A stretch of 46,279 bases of DNA from Pseudomonadota bacterium (GTDB lineage: Bacteria > Pseudomonadota > Gammaproteobacteria > Enterobacterales > Enterobacteriaceae), in the NCBI GenBank assembly GCA_018261615.1, contig JAGTSE010000046.1, positions 1 through 46,279 on the forward strand. Direction: 5' to 3'. The notes beneath the pieces were generated by a model. The model had not been told where the DNA came from. It did not search any database and saw only the letters and a program-made list of their open reading frames with translations. The stretch's first letter is position 1. Each line of letters opens with the position of its first letter. Both the position numbers and the translations under genes were made by a program. Shown piece after piece: positions 24,605 to 33,275 of the stretch.

Positions 24605-26797
24605 ATGCCCGTCGCCCACGTTGCGCTGTCTGTACCCTTGCCCCGCACCTTTGATTATCTGTTGCCGGACGACATGATCGCCCGTGCAGGTTGTCGCGTG
24701 CGCGTGCCGTTCGGTACCCAGCAACGCGTTGGCATCGTGGTGGCGATCAGAGATAAAAGCGAGCTGCCGCTTGCCGAGCTGAAGCAGGTAGAAGAAGTGC
24801 TCGACAGTGAGCCTGCTTTTTCGCCCGCTGTCTGGCGTCTGTTGTTATGGGCGGCTGACTATTATCATCATCCGATTGGCGATGTACTGTTCAATGCCCT
24901 TCCCGTTCTGTTACGCCAGACAAAAACTGCCAGCGCAGAGTTTCAGGGCTACTGGTTCGCCACTGAGCAAGGCCAGGCGACGGACATTAACCGCGTAAAG
25001 TCGGCAAAGCAGCAGCAGGCGCTTTCGGCTCTGCGTAAAGGCAAAATCTGGCAGCACCAACTGGCAGCGCTGGATCTGAAAAGCGTCACTCTGCAGGCGC
25101 TGCGCGCCAAAGGGCTGGCGGAAATGAGCAGCGAAACGCCAACGTTCAGCGACTGGCGCAGCCAGTTCTCCGTCAGCGGCGACAGGCTGCGGCTGAACAC
25201 GGAGCAGGCCACTGCCGTTGGCGCTATTCACAGCGCGGCCGATCAATTCTCTGCCTGGCTGCTGGCAGGCGTCACGGGTTCCGGTAAGACTGAAGTCTAT
25301 TTAAGCGTGCTGGAAAACGTGCTGGCGCAGGGTAAACAGGCGCTGGTGATGGTGCCGGAGATTGGCCTGACGCCGCAAACCATCGCCCGCTTTCGTGAGC
25401 GCTTTAACGCGCCGGTCGAAGTGCTGCATTCAGGCCTGAACGACAGTGAACGTCTCACCACATGGCAAAAAGCGAAAAACGGCGAGGCGGCAATTGTTAT
25501 CGGCACACGTTCATCGCTGTTCACACCGTTTAAAAACCTCGGCGTGATCGTTATTGATGAAGAGCACGACAGCTCCTATAAACAACAGGAAGGCTGGCGC
25601 TATCACGCGCGGGATCTGGCAGTCTATCGCGCCCATAGCGAACAGATCCCCATCATTCTCGGCTCGGCGACTCCCGCGCTGGAAACCTTATATAATGTGC
25701 GAGCGCGAAAATACCGGTTGCTACGCCTGACGCGCCGTGCCGGCAGCGCGCGCCCGGCAACACAGCATGTGCTGGATATGAAAGGCCAGCAGTTGCAGGC
25801 CGGATTAGCGCCCGCGCTCATCAACCGCATGCGCCAGCATTTGCAGGCAGGCAATCAGGTGATCCTGTTTCTTAACCGCCGGGGGTTCGCTCCGGCGCTG
25901 CTGTGCCATGACTGCGGCTGGATAGCAGAGTGCCCACGTTGCGATCACTACTACACTTTTCACCAGGCGCAGCAGCATTTGCGCTGTCACCATTGCGATA
26001 GCCAGCGCCCGTTGCCGCGCCAGTGCCCCTCCTGCGGTTCCACGCACCTGCTGCCCGTCGGTTTAGGGACTGAACAACTGGAACAGGCGCTTGCGCCGCT
26101 GTTCCCTGGCGTACCGGTGTCGCGTATTGATCGCGATACCACCAGCCGCAAAGGCGCGCTGGAGCAGCACCTGGCGGAAGTTCATCGGGGTGGCGCGCGG
26201 ATCCTGATTGGCACGCAGATGCTGGCGAAAGGCCATCACTTCCCGGATGTGACGCTAGTAGCGCTGCTGGATGTCGATGGCGCACTCTTTTCTGCGGATT
26301 TCCGCGCGGCGGAACGGTTTGCTCAGCTCTACACCCAGGTTTCGGGTCGCGCCGGGCGCGCCGGGAAGCAAGGCGAGGTGGTGCTGCAAACCCACCATCC
26401 TGAGCATCCTTTGCTGCAAACCCTACTGCATAAAGGTTACGATACCTTTGCAGAACAAGCGCTGGCCGAGCGGCAAACGCTGCAACTGCCGCCGTGGACC
26501 AGTCATGTATTGATCCGCGCAGAAGATCAGAACAATCAGTACGCTCCGCTATTCCTGCAACAGTTGAGAAACTTACTGCAAGCCAGCCCGCTGGCAGACA
26601 ACCAGCTGTGGATCCTCGGCCCGGTTCCGGCGCTGGCGGCGAAACGCGCCGGACGCTATCGCTGGCAGATCCTGCTGCAACATCCTTCCCGCATTCGCTT
26701 ACAGCATATTGTCAGCGGCGCGCTGGCGTTGACTAACACGCTGCCCGATGCGCGGCGGGTTAAATGGGTGCTGGATGTTGATCCTATTGAGAGTTGA
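24605..26797 (+). CDS. priA: primosomal helicase PriA
   Basis: PriA is a superfamily 2 DNA helicase that recognises stalled forks and D-loops and reloads the replisome. The protein is 730 aa from ATG 24605, against 732 in E. coli. It has an N-terminal DNA-binding domain (about 1-190), Walker A GVTGSGKTE, the DEEH box in VIDEEHDSSYK, and paired zinc-binding cysteines (CHDCGW, CPRCDHY, CHHCDS, CPSCGS). The helicase motif QVSGRAGRAGKQG and a C-terminal domain follow. CAGGAAG precedes the start; an in-frame ATG 14 codons upstream is not supported by family comparison. Confidence 0.97.
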   Translation: MPVAHVALSVPLPRTFDYLLPDDMIARAGCRVRVPFGTQQRVGIVVAIRDKSELPLAELKQVEEVLDSEPAFSPAVWRLLLWAADYYHHPIGDVLFNALPVLLRQTKTASAEFQGYWFATEQGQATDINRVKSAKQQQALSALRKGKIWQHQLAALDLKSVTLQALRAKGLAEMSSETPTFSDWRSQFSVSGDRLRLNTEQATAVGAIHSAADQFSAWLLAGVTGSGKTEVYLSVLENVLAQGKQALVMVPEIGLTPQTIARFRERFNAPVEVLHSGLNDSERLTTWQKAKNGEAAIVIGTRSSLFTPFKNLGVIVIDEEHDSSYKQQEGWRYHARDLAVYRAHSEQIPIILGSATPALETLYNVRARKYRLLRLTRRAGSARPATQHVLDMKGQQLQAGLAPALINRMRQHLQAGNQVILFLNRRGFAPALLCHDCGWIAECPRCDHYYTFHQAQQHLRCHHCDSQRPLPRQCPSCGSTHLLPVGLGTEQLEQALAPLFPGVPVSRIDRDTTSRKGALEQHLAEVHRGGARILIGTQMLAKGHHFPDVTLVALLDVDGALFSADFRAAERFAQLYTQVSGRAGRAGKQGEVVLQTHHPEHPLLQTLLHKGYDTFAEQALAERQTLQLPPWTSHVLIRAEDQNNQYAPLFLQQLRNLLQASPLADNQLWILGPVPALAAKRAGRYRWQILLQHPSRIRLQHIVSGALALTNTLPDARRVKWVLDVDPIES

Positions 26798-26921
26798 GGT
26801 TGCGATCGGCGGCATAAAATTCAACTTTCATCACACTTTTCATGAAAATTCTGTAACCGCTGCGTCTAACTATCTGATAAAAATGTGACTACGCTTGCGC
26901 CGTGCATGCGAGGAGAACAAG

Positions 26922-27947
26922 TTGAAACCCAAAAATCAGGTTGCAGCAGCGACCATGAAAGATGTTGCCATGAAAGCAAAGGTTTCTACGGCAACCGTAT
27001 CCCGTGCATTAATGAATCCGGAAAAAGTGTCGCAGACGACCCGTAATCGGGTTGAACAAGCCGCCATGGAAGTGGGCTATTTGCCCCAGTCGATGGGACG
27101 TAACGTCAAGAGAAACGAATCCCGTACTCTACTGGTGATTGTGCCGGATATCTGCGATCCCTTTTTCAGCGAAATCATTCGCGGTATCGAGGTTACCGCG
27201 GCCGAACACGGCTATCTGGTTCTGATTGGCGACTGCGCCCACCAGAATCAGCAAGAAAAAACTTTTATCGATCTGATCATTACCAAGCAAATCGATGGCA
27301 TGTTGCTGTTAGGCTCACGCCTGCCGTTTGACGCAAGTATTGAAGAGCAGCGCAATTTGCCGCCGATGGTCATGGCAAATGAATTTGCTCCCGAACTGGA
27401 GCTGCCAACCGTACACATTGATAACCTGACCGCCGCTTTTAACGCCGTCAATTATCTACAGGAACTGGGGCACCGTCTGATTGGCTGCATTGCCGGGCCA
27501 GAAGAGATGCCATTGTGCCACTACCGCTTGCAGGGTTATGTGCAGGCGCTGCGCCGCTCCGGAGCGACCGTCGATCCGCACTATATTGCGCGCGGTGATT
27601 TTACCTTTGAAGCCGGAGCGCACGCGCTGGAACAGCTGCTGGCGTTGCCCAAGCCGCCAACGGCGGTGTTCTGCCATAGCGACGTTATGGCGCTGGGTGC
27701 GCTGTCGCTCGCCAAACGCCGGGGGCTGAAAGTACCGGACGACTTATCGATCATCGGTTTCGATAACATTTCTCTGGCAGAGTATTGCGACCCGCCGCTA
27801 ACCACCGTTGCCCAGCCGCGCTACGAAATTGGCCGGGAATCGATGCTGCTCCTGCTCGAACAACTGCAAGGTCATAACGTCAACAGCGGATCGCGCCTGC
27901 TGGATTGCGAATTGATCCTGCGCGGCAGTACCCGGGCGATTACGTAA
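26922..27947 (+). CDS. cytR: LacI-family repressor CytR
   Basis: CytR represses nucleoside uptake and catabolism genes (such as udp, deoCABD, nupC, tsx) together with CRP and is released by cytidine. The LacI helix-turn-helix is TMKDVAMKAKVSTATVSRALM near the N-terminus, followed by a periplasmic-binding-protein-like core. I place the start at a TTG (26922): GAGGAG lies 6-7 bp upstream and the resulting 341 aa equals the E. coli length. The ATG at 26895 would put the Shine-Dalgarno inside the gene. Low expression from a TTG start is plausible for a repressor. Confidence 0.94.
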   Translation: MKPKNQVAAATMKDVAMKAKVSTATVSRALMNPEKVSQTTRNRVEQAAMEVGYLPQSMGRNVKRNESRTLLVIVPDICDPFFSEIIRGIEVTAAEHGYLVLIGDCAHQNQQEKTFIDLIITKQIDGMLLLGSRLPFDASIEEQRNLPPMVMANEFAPELELPTVHIDNLTAAFNAVNYLQELGHRLIGCIAGPEEMPLCHYRLQGYVQALRRSGATVDPHYIARGDFTFEAGAHALEQLLALPKPPTAVFCHSDVMALGALSLAKRRGLKVPDDLSIIGFDNISLAEYCDPPLTTVAQPRYEIGRESMLLLLEQLQGHNVNSGSRLLDCELILRGSTRAIT

Positions 27948-28040
27948 AAACCGGGCTTTAAGACACCCCCTTCTGGTCAAAAGCCCGTCGCTTAAGTAAC
28001 ATGGCGGGCTGATAACCGATATACATACAGCGAAACGATA

Positions 28041-29042
28041 GTGGCACAACGAGATTATGTACGCCGCAGCCAGCCGGCTCCTTCGCGGCGAAAAGCGAGC
28101 AACTCAAGGAAAAAGCAACGCAGCAGGTCTGCGGTCTCTCCAGCCATGGTCGCTATCGCGGCGGCTGTGCTGGTCGCCTTTATCGGTGGTCTGTACTTTA
28201 TTACGCACCACAAAAAAGAAGAATCCGAAGCGCTGCAAAATCAAAAGGTCACCGGTAACGGCCTGCCGCCGAAGCCGGAAGAGCGTTGGCGCTATATTAA
28301 AGAGCTGGAAAGCCGTCAACCCGGTGTGCTTGCGCCAACTGAACCCTCTGCAGGCGGCGAAGTGAAAACCCCGGATCAACTGACAGATGAACAGCGCCAG
28401 CTGTTAGCGCAGATGCAGGCGGATATGCGCCAGCAGCCGACGCAGCTTAATGAAGTACCGTGGAACGAACAGACGCAGGAACAACGCCAGCAAACGTTGC
28501 AGCGTCAGCGCCAGGCGCAGCAGCAGCAGCAGCAGCAACCGCAGTGGACGCAAACGCAGCCAGTTCAGCAACCGCGTGCGCAGACGCGCATTGTGGAGCA
28601 GCCGGTACAGCAACAACCGGCGCGGACAACGGCCACTGCACCGCGTCAAACGCAAGCTCAACAGCAACCGAAAGCTGCCGCCACATCGCAACCGTATCAG
28701 GATCTGTTGCAAACGCCGCCGCATACCACGGCAGCACAGCCGAAATCGCAGCAGGCAGCGCCGATAACACATGAAGCGGAAGCGCCGAAAACGCAAACAG
28801 CGGAGAAAAAAGATGACCGCCGCTGGATGATCCAGTGCGGTTCGTTTAAAGGCCAGGAGCAGGCAGAAACCGTTCGCGCCCAACTGGCGTTTGAAGGGTT
28901 TGATTCACATATCACCAGCAACAACGGCTGGAACCGCGTGGTACTTGGCCCGGTGAAAGGCAAAGAGAATGCCGATTCCACCATTAGCCGTCTGAAAATG
29001 GCGGGTCATACAAACTGTATCCGTCTCGCCTCCGGGGGTTGA
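28041..29042 (+). CDS. ftsN: essential cell division protein FtsN
   Basis: FtsN activates septal peptidoglycan synthesis at the divisome. The order is a short basic cytoplasmic tail (interacts with FtsA in E. coli), one membrane segment at about 34-55 (AMVAIAAAVLVAFIGGLYFI), and a periplasmic region with the conserved GNGLPPKPEERWRYIKELESRQ. A long Gln-rich linker and a C-terminal SPOR domain (about 260-333) that binds denuded glycan follow. Two SPOR cysteines (QCGSF, TNCIRL) are kept. The protein is 333 aa against 319 in E. coli; the extra length is in the linker, which includes seven consecutive Gln. The start is GTG. Confidence 0.96.
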   Translation: MAQRDYVRRSQPAPSRRKASNSRKKQRSRSAVSPAMVAIAAAVLVAFIGGLYFITHHKKEESEALQNQKVTGNGLPPKPEERWRYIKELESRQPGVLAPTEPSAGGEVKTPDQLTDEQRQLLAQMQADMRQQPTQLNEVPWNEQTQEQRQQTLQRQRQAQQQQQQQPQWTQTQPVQQPRAQTRIVEQPVQQQPARTTATAPRQTQAQQQPKAAATSQPYQDLLQTPPHTTAAQPKSQQAAPITHEAEAPKTQTAEKKDDRRWMIQCGSFKGQEQAETVRAQLAFEGFDSHITSNNGWNRVVLGPVKGKENADSTISRLKMAGHTNCIRLASGG

Positions 29043-29065
29043 AACCCCCGAAATCCCCCCCATCT
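29039..29065 (+). promoter_or_regulatory. sigma-32 heat-shock promoter of hslVU
   Basis: TTGAAA (29039-29044), 13 bp, then CCCCATCT (29058-29065) matches the RpoH consensus CTTGAAA ... CCCCATnT and the known E. coli hslVU promoter. The -35 overlaps the ftsN stop codon region. Confidence 0.9.
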
Positions 29066-29078
29066 ATAATTGCATTCT

Positions 29079-29099
29079 GCCCCGTAAGCTGTGCGGGGC
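29079..29099 (+). promoter_or_regulatory. hslVU 5' UTR stem-loop
   Basis: GCCCCG and CGGGGC form a 6-bp GC stem around a 9-base loop at the 5' end of the hslVU transcript. A corresponding inverted repeat in the E. coli leader stabilises the mRNA. There is no T-run, so it is not a terminator. Confidence 0.75.
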
Positions 29100-29134
29100 G
29101 CTGTATTCTGCATTTGTAACCAAGGGGTCTGCTC

Positions 29135-29665
29135 GTGACAACAATCGTAAGCGTACGCCGTAACGGCCACGTCGTTATTGCCGGTGATGGCCAGGCCACA
29201 CTGGGTAATACCGTAATGAAGGGCAACGTGAAAAAAGTCCGCCGCCTGTATAACGATAAAGTTATCGCAGGTTTTGCCGGTGGTACGGCCGATGCCTTCA
29301 CTCTGTTCGAACTCTTCGAACGTAAACTGGAAATGCACCAGGGCCATCTGGTGAAAGCAGCTGTCGAGTTAGCAAAGGACTGGCGCACCGATCGCATGCT
29401 GCGCAAGCTGGAAGCGCTGCTGGCGGTGGCTGATGAGAACGCGTCGCTGATCATCACCGGTAATGGTGATGTGGTTCAGCCGGAAAATGACCTGATCGCT
29501 ATCGGTTCCGGTGGGCCATACGCCCAGGCCGCAGCCCGTGCGTTACTGGAAAATACGGAGCTTGGCGCGCGTGAAATCGCTGAGAAGGCGTTGGATATTG
29601 CAGGCGATATCTGCATTTACACCAACCACTTCCATACCATCGAAGAATTATCCTCTAAAGCGTAA
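29135..29665 (+). CDS. hslV: HslV protease subunit (ClpQ)
   Basis: HslV is the peptidase of the two-ring HslUV protease, a bacterial relative of the proteasome beta subunit. The 176-residue protein, nearly identical to E. coli HslV, starts at GTG. After Met removal the N-terminal threonine (TTIVSVRRNGHVVIAGDGQ) is the catalytic nucleophile. It lies 9 bp before hslU in a heat-shock operon. Confidence 0.98.
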   Translation: MTTIVSVRRNGHVVIAGDGQATLGNTVMKGNVKKVRRLYNDKVIAGFAGGTADAFTLFELFERKLEMHQGHLVKAAVELAKDWRTDRMLRKLEALLAVADENASLIITGNGDVVQPENDLIAIGSGGPYAQAAARALLENTELGAREIAEKALDIAGDICIYTNHFHTIEELSSKA

Positions 29666-29674
29666 GGATCTCCC

Positions 29675-31006
29675 ATGTCTGAAATGACCCCACGCGAAAT
29701 TGTCAGCGAACTGGACAAACACATTATCGGCCAGGACGCAGCTAAGCGTTCTGTAGCAATCGCCTTGCGTAACCGCTGGCGCCGTATGCAGCTTGATGAA
29801 GAGCTGCGTCACGAAGTAACCCCAAAAAATATTCTGATGATCGGCCCGACCGGCGTCGGTAAAACCGAAATCGCTCGTCGTCTGGCGAAATTGGCTAGCG
29901 CGCCATTTATCAAAGTTGAAGCGACCAAATTCACCGAAGTGGGCTATGTCGGGAAAGAAGTGGACTCTATCATCCGCGATCTGACCGATGCTGCAGTGAA
30001 AATGGTACGTATCCAATCGATCGAGAAAAACCGCTACCGCGCTGAAGAGATGGCCGAAGAGCGTATTCTCGATGTGCTGATCCCACCGGCGAAAAACAAC
30101 TGGGGCCAGCCGGAACAACCCGTTGAACCTTCAACTGCGCGCCAGTCCTTCCGCAAAAAACTGCGCGAAGGCCAGCTCGACGATAAAGAGATTGAAATCG
30201 ATCTCGCCGCTGCGCCGATGGGCGTAGAGATCATGGCACCTCCGGGTATGGAAGAGATGACCAATCAGTTGCAGTCCATGTTCCAGAACCTGGGCGGGCA
30301 GAAGCAGAAACCGCGTAAGCTGAAAATCAAAGACGCGATGAAGCTGCTGATTGAAGAAGAAGCCGCGAAGCTGGTCAACCCGGAAGAGCTGAAACAGGAT
30401 GCTATCGAAGCCGTTGAGCAGCACGGGATCGTGTTTATCGACGAAATCGACAAAATCTGTAAGCGCGGCAACACCTCCGGGCCGGACGTTTCCCGCGAAG
30501 GCGTACAGCGCGACCTGTTGCCGCTGGTGGAAGGCTGCACCGTCTCGACCAAGCACGGCATGGTGAAAACCGATCACATTCTGTTTATCGCCTCCGGCGC
30601 GTTCCAGGTTGCCAGCCCGTCGGATCTGATCCCGGAATTGCAGGGCCGTCTGCCAATTCGCGTTGAATTGAAGGCGTTAACGACGGAAGATTTCGAGCGC
30701 ATCCTGACCGAACCAAATGCATCTGTGACCGTACAGTACAAAGCGCTGATGGCGACCGAAGGCGTGAATATCGAATTTACTGACGACGGCATCAAACGCA
30801 TTGCGCAGGCTGCCTGGCAGGTGAACGAAACCACGGAAAACATCGGCGCTCGCCGTTTACATACCGTGCTGGAACGCCTGATGGAAGACATCTCCTACGA
30901 CGCCAGCGATCTGGGCGGTAAGACCATTATCATTGATGCCGACTATGTGAGTAAGCACCTTGATGCTTTAGTGGCAGATGAAGATCTGAGCCGTTTTATC
31001 TTATAA
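29675..31006 (+). CDS. hslU: HslU ATPase subunit (ClpY)
   Basis: HslU is the AAA+ unfoldase that feeds substrates such as SulA to HslV. The 443 residues equal E. coli HslU. It has Walker A GPTGVGKTE near 56-64, an intermediate I-domain (about 110-240, charged), Walker B VFIDEIDKI, sensor segment IGARRLHTVLERL, and the C-terminal LSRFIL tail that docks into HslV. It is cotranscribed with hslV and followed by a terminator. Confidence 0.98.
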   Translation: MSEMTPREIVSELDKHIIGQDAAKRSVAIALRNRWRRMQLDEELRHEVTPKNILMIGPTGVGKTEIARRLAKLASAPFIKVEATKFTEVGYVGKEVDSIIRDLTDAAVKMVRIQSIEKNRYRAEEMAEERILDVLIPPAKNNWGQPEQPVEPSTARQSFRKKLREGQLDDKEIEIDLAAAPMGVEIMAPPGMEEMTNQLQSMFQNLGGQKQKPRKLKIKDAMKLLIEEEAAKLVNPEELKQDAIEAVEQHGIVFIDEIDKICKRGNTSGPDVSREGVQRDLLPLVEGCTVSTKHGMVKTDHILFIASGAFQVASPSDLIPELQGRLPIRVELKALTTEDFERILTEPNASVTVQYKALMATEGVNIEFTDDGIKRIAQAAWQVNETTENIGARRLHTVLERLMEDISYDASDLGGKTIIIDADYVSKHLDALVADEDLSRFIL

Positions 31007-31035
31007 TCCCGTTCACAACGTTTTCATCACATTCG

Positions 31036-31059
31036 ATGGGGGCTTATGCCCCCATTTTT
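31036..31059 (+). terminator. hslVU terminator
   Basis: ATGGGGGC, loop TTAT, GCCCCCAT, then TTTTG; located between hslU and menA. Confidence 0.9.
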
Positions 31060-31072
31060 GCTGGCGTAATTT

Positions 31073-32002
31073 ATGAACGAAACGCAATCTCTGAGCCTCA
31101 CCCAAGCCTGGCTGGAAAGCCTGCGACCTAAAACATTACCGCTGGCATTCGCGGCCATTGTCGTGGGCACTGTGCTGGCTTGGTGGCAGGGTTATTTTGA
31201 TCCGCTGGTTGCCGTGCTCGCGTTGATCACCGCCGGCCTGCTGCAAATTCTCTCCAATCTTGCCAATGATTACGGCGATGCAGTAAAGGGCAGCGATAAA
31301 CAGGATCGCATTGGGCCGCTACGCGGTATGCAGAAAGGCGCCATTTCGCTTGCGCAAATGAAGCGAGCGCTGATTATCGTGATTGTGCTGAGCTGCATTT
31401 CCGGGCTGTTGCTGGTGACGGCGGCAACCCAAACTCTGGCGGATTTTATCGGTTTCCTCGTACTTGGCTGCCTGTCGATCGTTGCGGCGATTACCTACAC
31501 CATTGGTAAGCGCCCATATGGCTATCTCGGCCTTGGCGATATCTCAGTACTGATTTTCTTTGGCTGGCTGAGCGTGATGGGAAGCTGGTATCTGCAAGCG
31601 CATATGCTGATCCCAGTGGTTATCCTGCCCGCTACGGCCTGCGGCCTGCTGGCGACTGCTGTATTGAATATCAATAACTTGCGTGATATCGATAGCGATC
31701 GCGAGAACGGCAAAAACACGCTGGTGGTGCGTTTAGGGCCAATCAACGCCCGCCGCTATCATGTCGGCTTGCTGGTCGGCGCGCTGCTGTGCCTGGCGCT
31801 GTTCAACCTGCTATCATTGCATAGCCTGTGGGGATGGTTGTTTGTCCTTGCAGCACCGCTGCTTATCAAACAAGCGCGCTATGTGGTGCGTGAACGCGAT
31901 CCGCGCGCTATGCCACCGATGCTTGAACGTACGGTAAAAGGCGCATTGCTTACTAACTTATTGTTTGTTATTGGAATAATCCTTAGCCAGACACACCTTT
32001 AA
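31073..32002 (+). CDS. menA: 1,4-dihydroxy-2-naphthoate octaprenyltransferase MenA
   Basis: MenA is an inner-membrane UbiA-family prenyltransferase that attaches the isoprenoid chain to dihydroxynaphthoate, giving demethylmenaquinone. The protein is 309 aa (E. coli 308). Two acidic prenyl-diphosphate/Mg motifs are visible: NDYGDAVKGSD near 68-78 and DIDSDRENGK near 206. About eight to nine hydrophobic segments follow the family pattern. In E. coli the adjacent rraA was formerly called menG because of this neighbourhood, but is not a menaquinone enzyme. Confidence 0.96.
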   Translation: MNETQSLSLTQAWLESLRPKTLPLAFAAIVVGTVLAWWQGYFDPLVAVLALITAGLLQILSNLANDYGDAVKGSDKQDRIGPLRGMQKGAISLAQMKRALIIVIVLSCISGLLLVTAATQTLADFIGFLVLGCLSIVAAITYTIGKRPYGYLGLGDISVLIFFGWLSVMGSWYLQAHMLIPVVILPATACGLLATAVLNINNLRDIDSDRENGKNTLVVRLGPINARRYHVGLLVGALLCLALFNLLSLHSLWGWLFVLAAPLLIKQARYVVRERDPRAMPPMLERTVKGALLTNLLFVIGIILSQTHL

Positions 32003-32094
32003 CTGATTAATGTCAATTAACAATTGATGATTTTGCCAACAGTGCGGGATGCGCGATATACTAACGTTTCTCGCATCAACTGAACGTTAATCCT

Positions 32095-32580
32095 ATGAAA
32101 TACGATACTTCTGAGCTTTGTGACATCTACCAGGAAGAGATCAACGTTGTAGAGCCGCTATTCTCAAATTTTGGCGGTCGGTCGTCTTTTGGCGGACAAA
32201 TCATCACGGTGAAATGTTTCGAGGATAACGGGTTGCTGTATGATCTGCTCGAACAAAATGGCCGTGGTCGCGTCCTGCTGGTCGACGGCGGCGGTTCTAT
32301 GCGTCGCGCATTAATCGACGCCGATCTCGCACGCACTGCGGTGCAAAACGAGTGGGAAGGCATTGTGGTTTATGGCGCAGTGCGCCAGGTTGACGATCTG
32401 GAGGAGCTGGATATTGGTATCCAGGCAATTGCCGCTATTCCAGTTGGCGCAGCAGGTGAAGGCATTGGTGAAAGCGACGTGCGCGTCAATTTCGGCGGTG
32501 TTACTTTCTTCTCTGGCGACCATCTGTATGCCGACAATACTGGCATTATCCTTTCCGAAGATCCCCTCGATATCGAGTAA
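32095..32580 (+). CDS. rraA: RNase E inhibitor RraA
   Basis: RraA binds the C-terminal scaffold and RNA-binding regions of RNase E and lowers its activity. The 161-residue protein equals E. coli RraA; the trimeric fold core GRVLLVDGGGSMRRALI and WEGIVVYGAVR are present. The family was once annotated as a demethylmenaquinone methyltransferase. An intrinsic terminator follows immediately. In E. coli zapB comes next; here about 3.1 kb of accessory DNA intervenes. Confidence 0.97.
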   Translation: MKYDTSELCDIYQEEINVVEPLFSNFGGRSSFGGQIITVKCFEDNGLLYDLLEQNGRGRVLLVDGGGSMRRALIDADLARTAVQNEWEGIVVYGAVRQVDDLEELDIGIQAIAAIPVGAAGEGIGESDVRVNFGGVTFFSGDHLYADNTGIILSEDPLDIE

Positions 32581-32583
32581 ACA

Positions 32584-32614
32584 GAAGGGCGCCATCAGGT
32601 GCCCTTCTTCTTTT
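32584..32614 (+). terminator. rraA terminator
   Basis: GAAGGGCGCC, loop ATCA, GGTGCCCTTC, then TTCTTTT; stem of 10 with one G-U pair, starting 4 bp after the rraA stop. Confidence 0.92.
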
Positions 32615-32634
32615 GCGTCAGACAACGCTTCACT

Positions 32635-32753
32635 TATCCATCCGAATGATTTCGGGTTGTAGCAAGGCAGCAAGCAAATAAATCCCAGGGAGCATAGATA
32701 GCCTGACCGGAATGAATGCGCACCGCTACAACGCGAAAGATAAAGGGGGTTCT
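32635..32753. repeat. degenerate ERIC element
   Basis: The stretch keeps the ERIC layout: a TAT start, GAATGATTTCGGGTTG, GGCAGCAAGC, the core AATCCCAGGGAGCATAGATA followed by TGACCGG, and an end resembling the ERIC terminus. ERIC elements are about 127-bp palindromic repeats of enterobacterial intergenic regions. Many positions differ from consensus. Its right end runs into the first copy of the 99-bp repeat. Confidence 0.65.
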
Positions 32754-32844
32754 ACGCCGGAACCGCCGAAATTTCCGACCAGTTGTATTTAGTGATCTTT
32801 CGACACCCCAACGACTCCATTCGCAATGCCCTGAGCCAGCCTTT
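32746..32844 (+). repeat. 99-bp direct repeat, copy A
   Basis: The sequence from GGGGTTCTACGCCGGAACC to GAGCCAGCCTTT is identical to 34583-34681 over all 99 bases by direct reading, and the flanks differ on both sides. Open frames across it in copies A and B share the translated stretch RWGVERSLNTTGRKFRRF, which reflects the repeat, not homologous proteins. Confidence 0.93.
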
Positions 32845-33275
32845 AAGCTGACAGCGCAGCACCGTTTAAGAAAGTTCATCGTATCATCCGCATTATTCCG
32901 TTAGCGATTTCGTTAACCGACGATGGCAGCCATGTTAATGCGGCAATATGAAGAAGTTTAGCAGGGGGCGGTCTGAAAGAATATGCTCGTGTCAGTCAGG
33001 TTGATGAAGCAGAAAGTCGGTAAAAAAGGACTTACGGCATCCATTTTACGTCAAACCATATACTATGCAGTTGCGTGCATAGCCATGCATTCGGGTACAA
33101 TTTATCAGGCGCGTTTCCGGTGGTTTTTCGGTTTTACAGCCACGACTTTCGCCCGTCTGACCCCGGAAACGTCGCCAGTGCCGATCGGATGGTGCCGGTA
33201 ACGGATGTTATGGTAAATTCAGACTGATTTTGTGATTATTGAGTGGGTGAATTAACAGATAAGGATGTTAGTGTT
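32845..33275. other. non-coding or unrecognised DNA left of the membrane-protein gene
   Basis: I see no gene I can support in these 431 bases. A 72-codon open frame (32983-33201) has no ribosome binding site and no recognisable product. CCGCATTA (32888-32895) and TAATGCGG (32936-32943) form an 8-bp inverted repeat. TACAAT at 33096-33101 could be a -10 for the following gene, with TTGCGT 19 bp upstream. Confidence 0.5.

Noticed and set aside
27951..27989. Terminator after cytR
   Set aside because: CGGGCTTT and AAAAGCCCG can pair, but the loop is long and no T-run follows, so I did not call it.
28404..28883. Leu/Arg-rich and Ala-rich frames overlapping the ftsN linker
   Set aside because: Low-complexity products of the CAG-rich DNA read in other frames.
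32634..32879. 81-codon minus-strand frame across the ERIC element and repeat copy A
   Set aside because: Its translation is just the ERIC and the 99-bp repeat read through; the shared peptide with the frame at 34561-35136 comes from the DNA repeat.
32983..33201. 72-codon open frame left of the membrane-protein gene
   Set aside because: No ribosome binding site, mixed composition without domains, and it lies among repeat and control-like DNA. Kept only as unexplained sequence.
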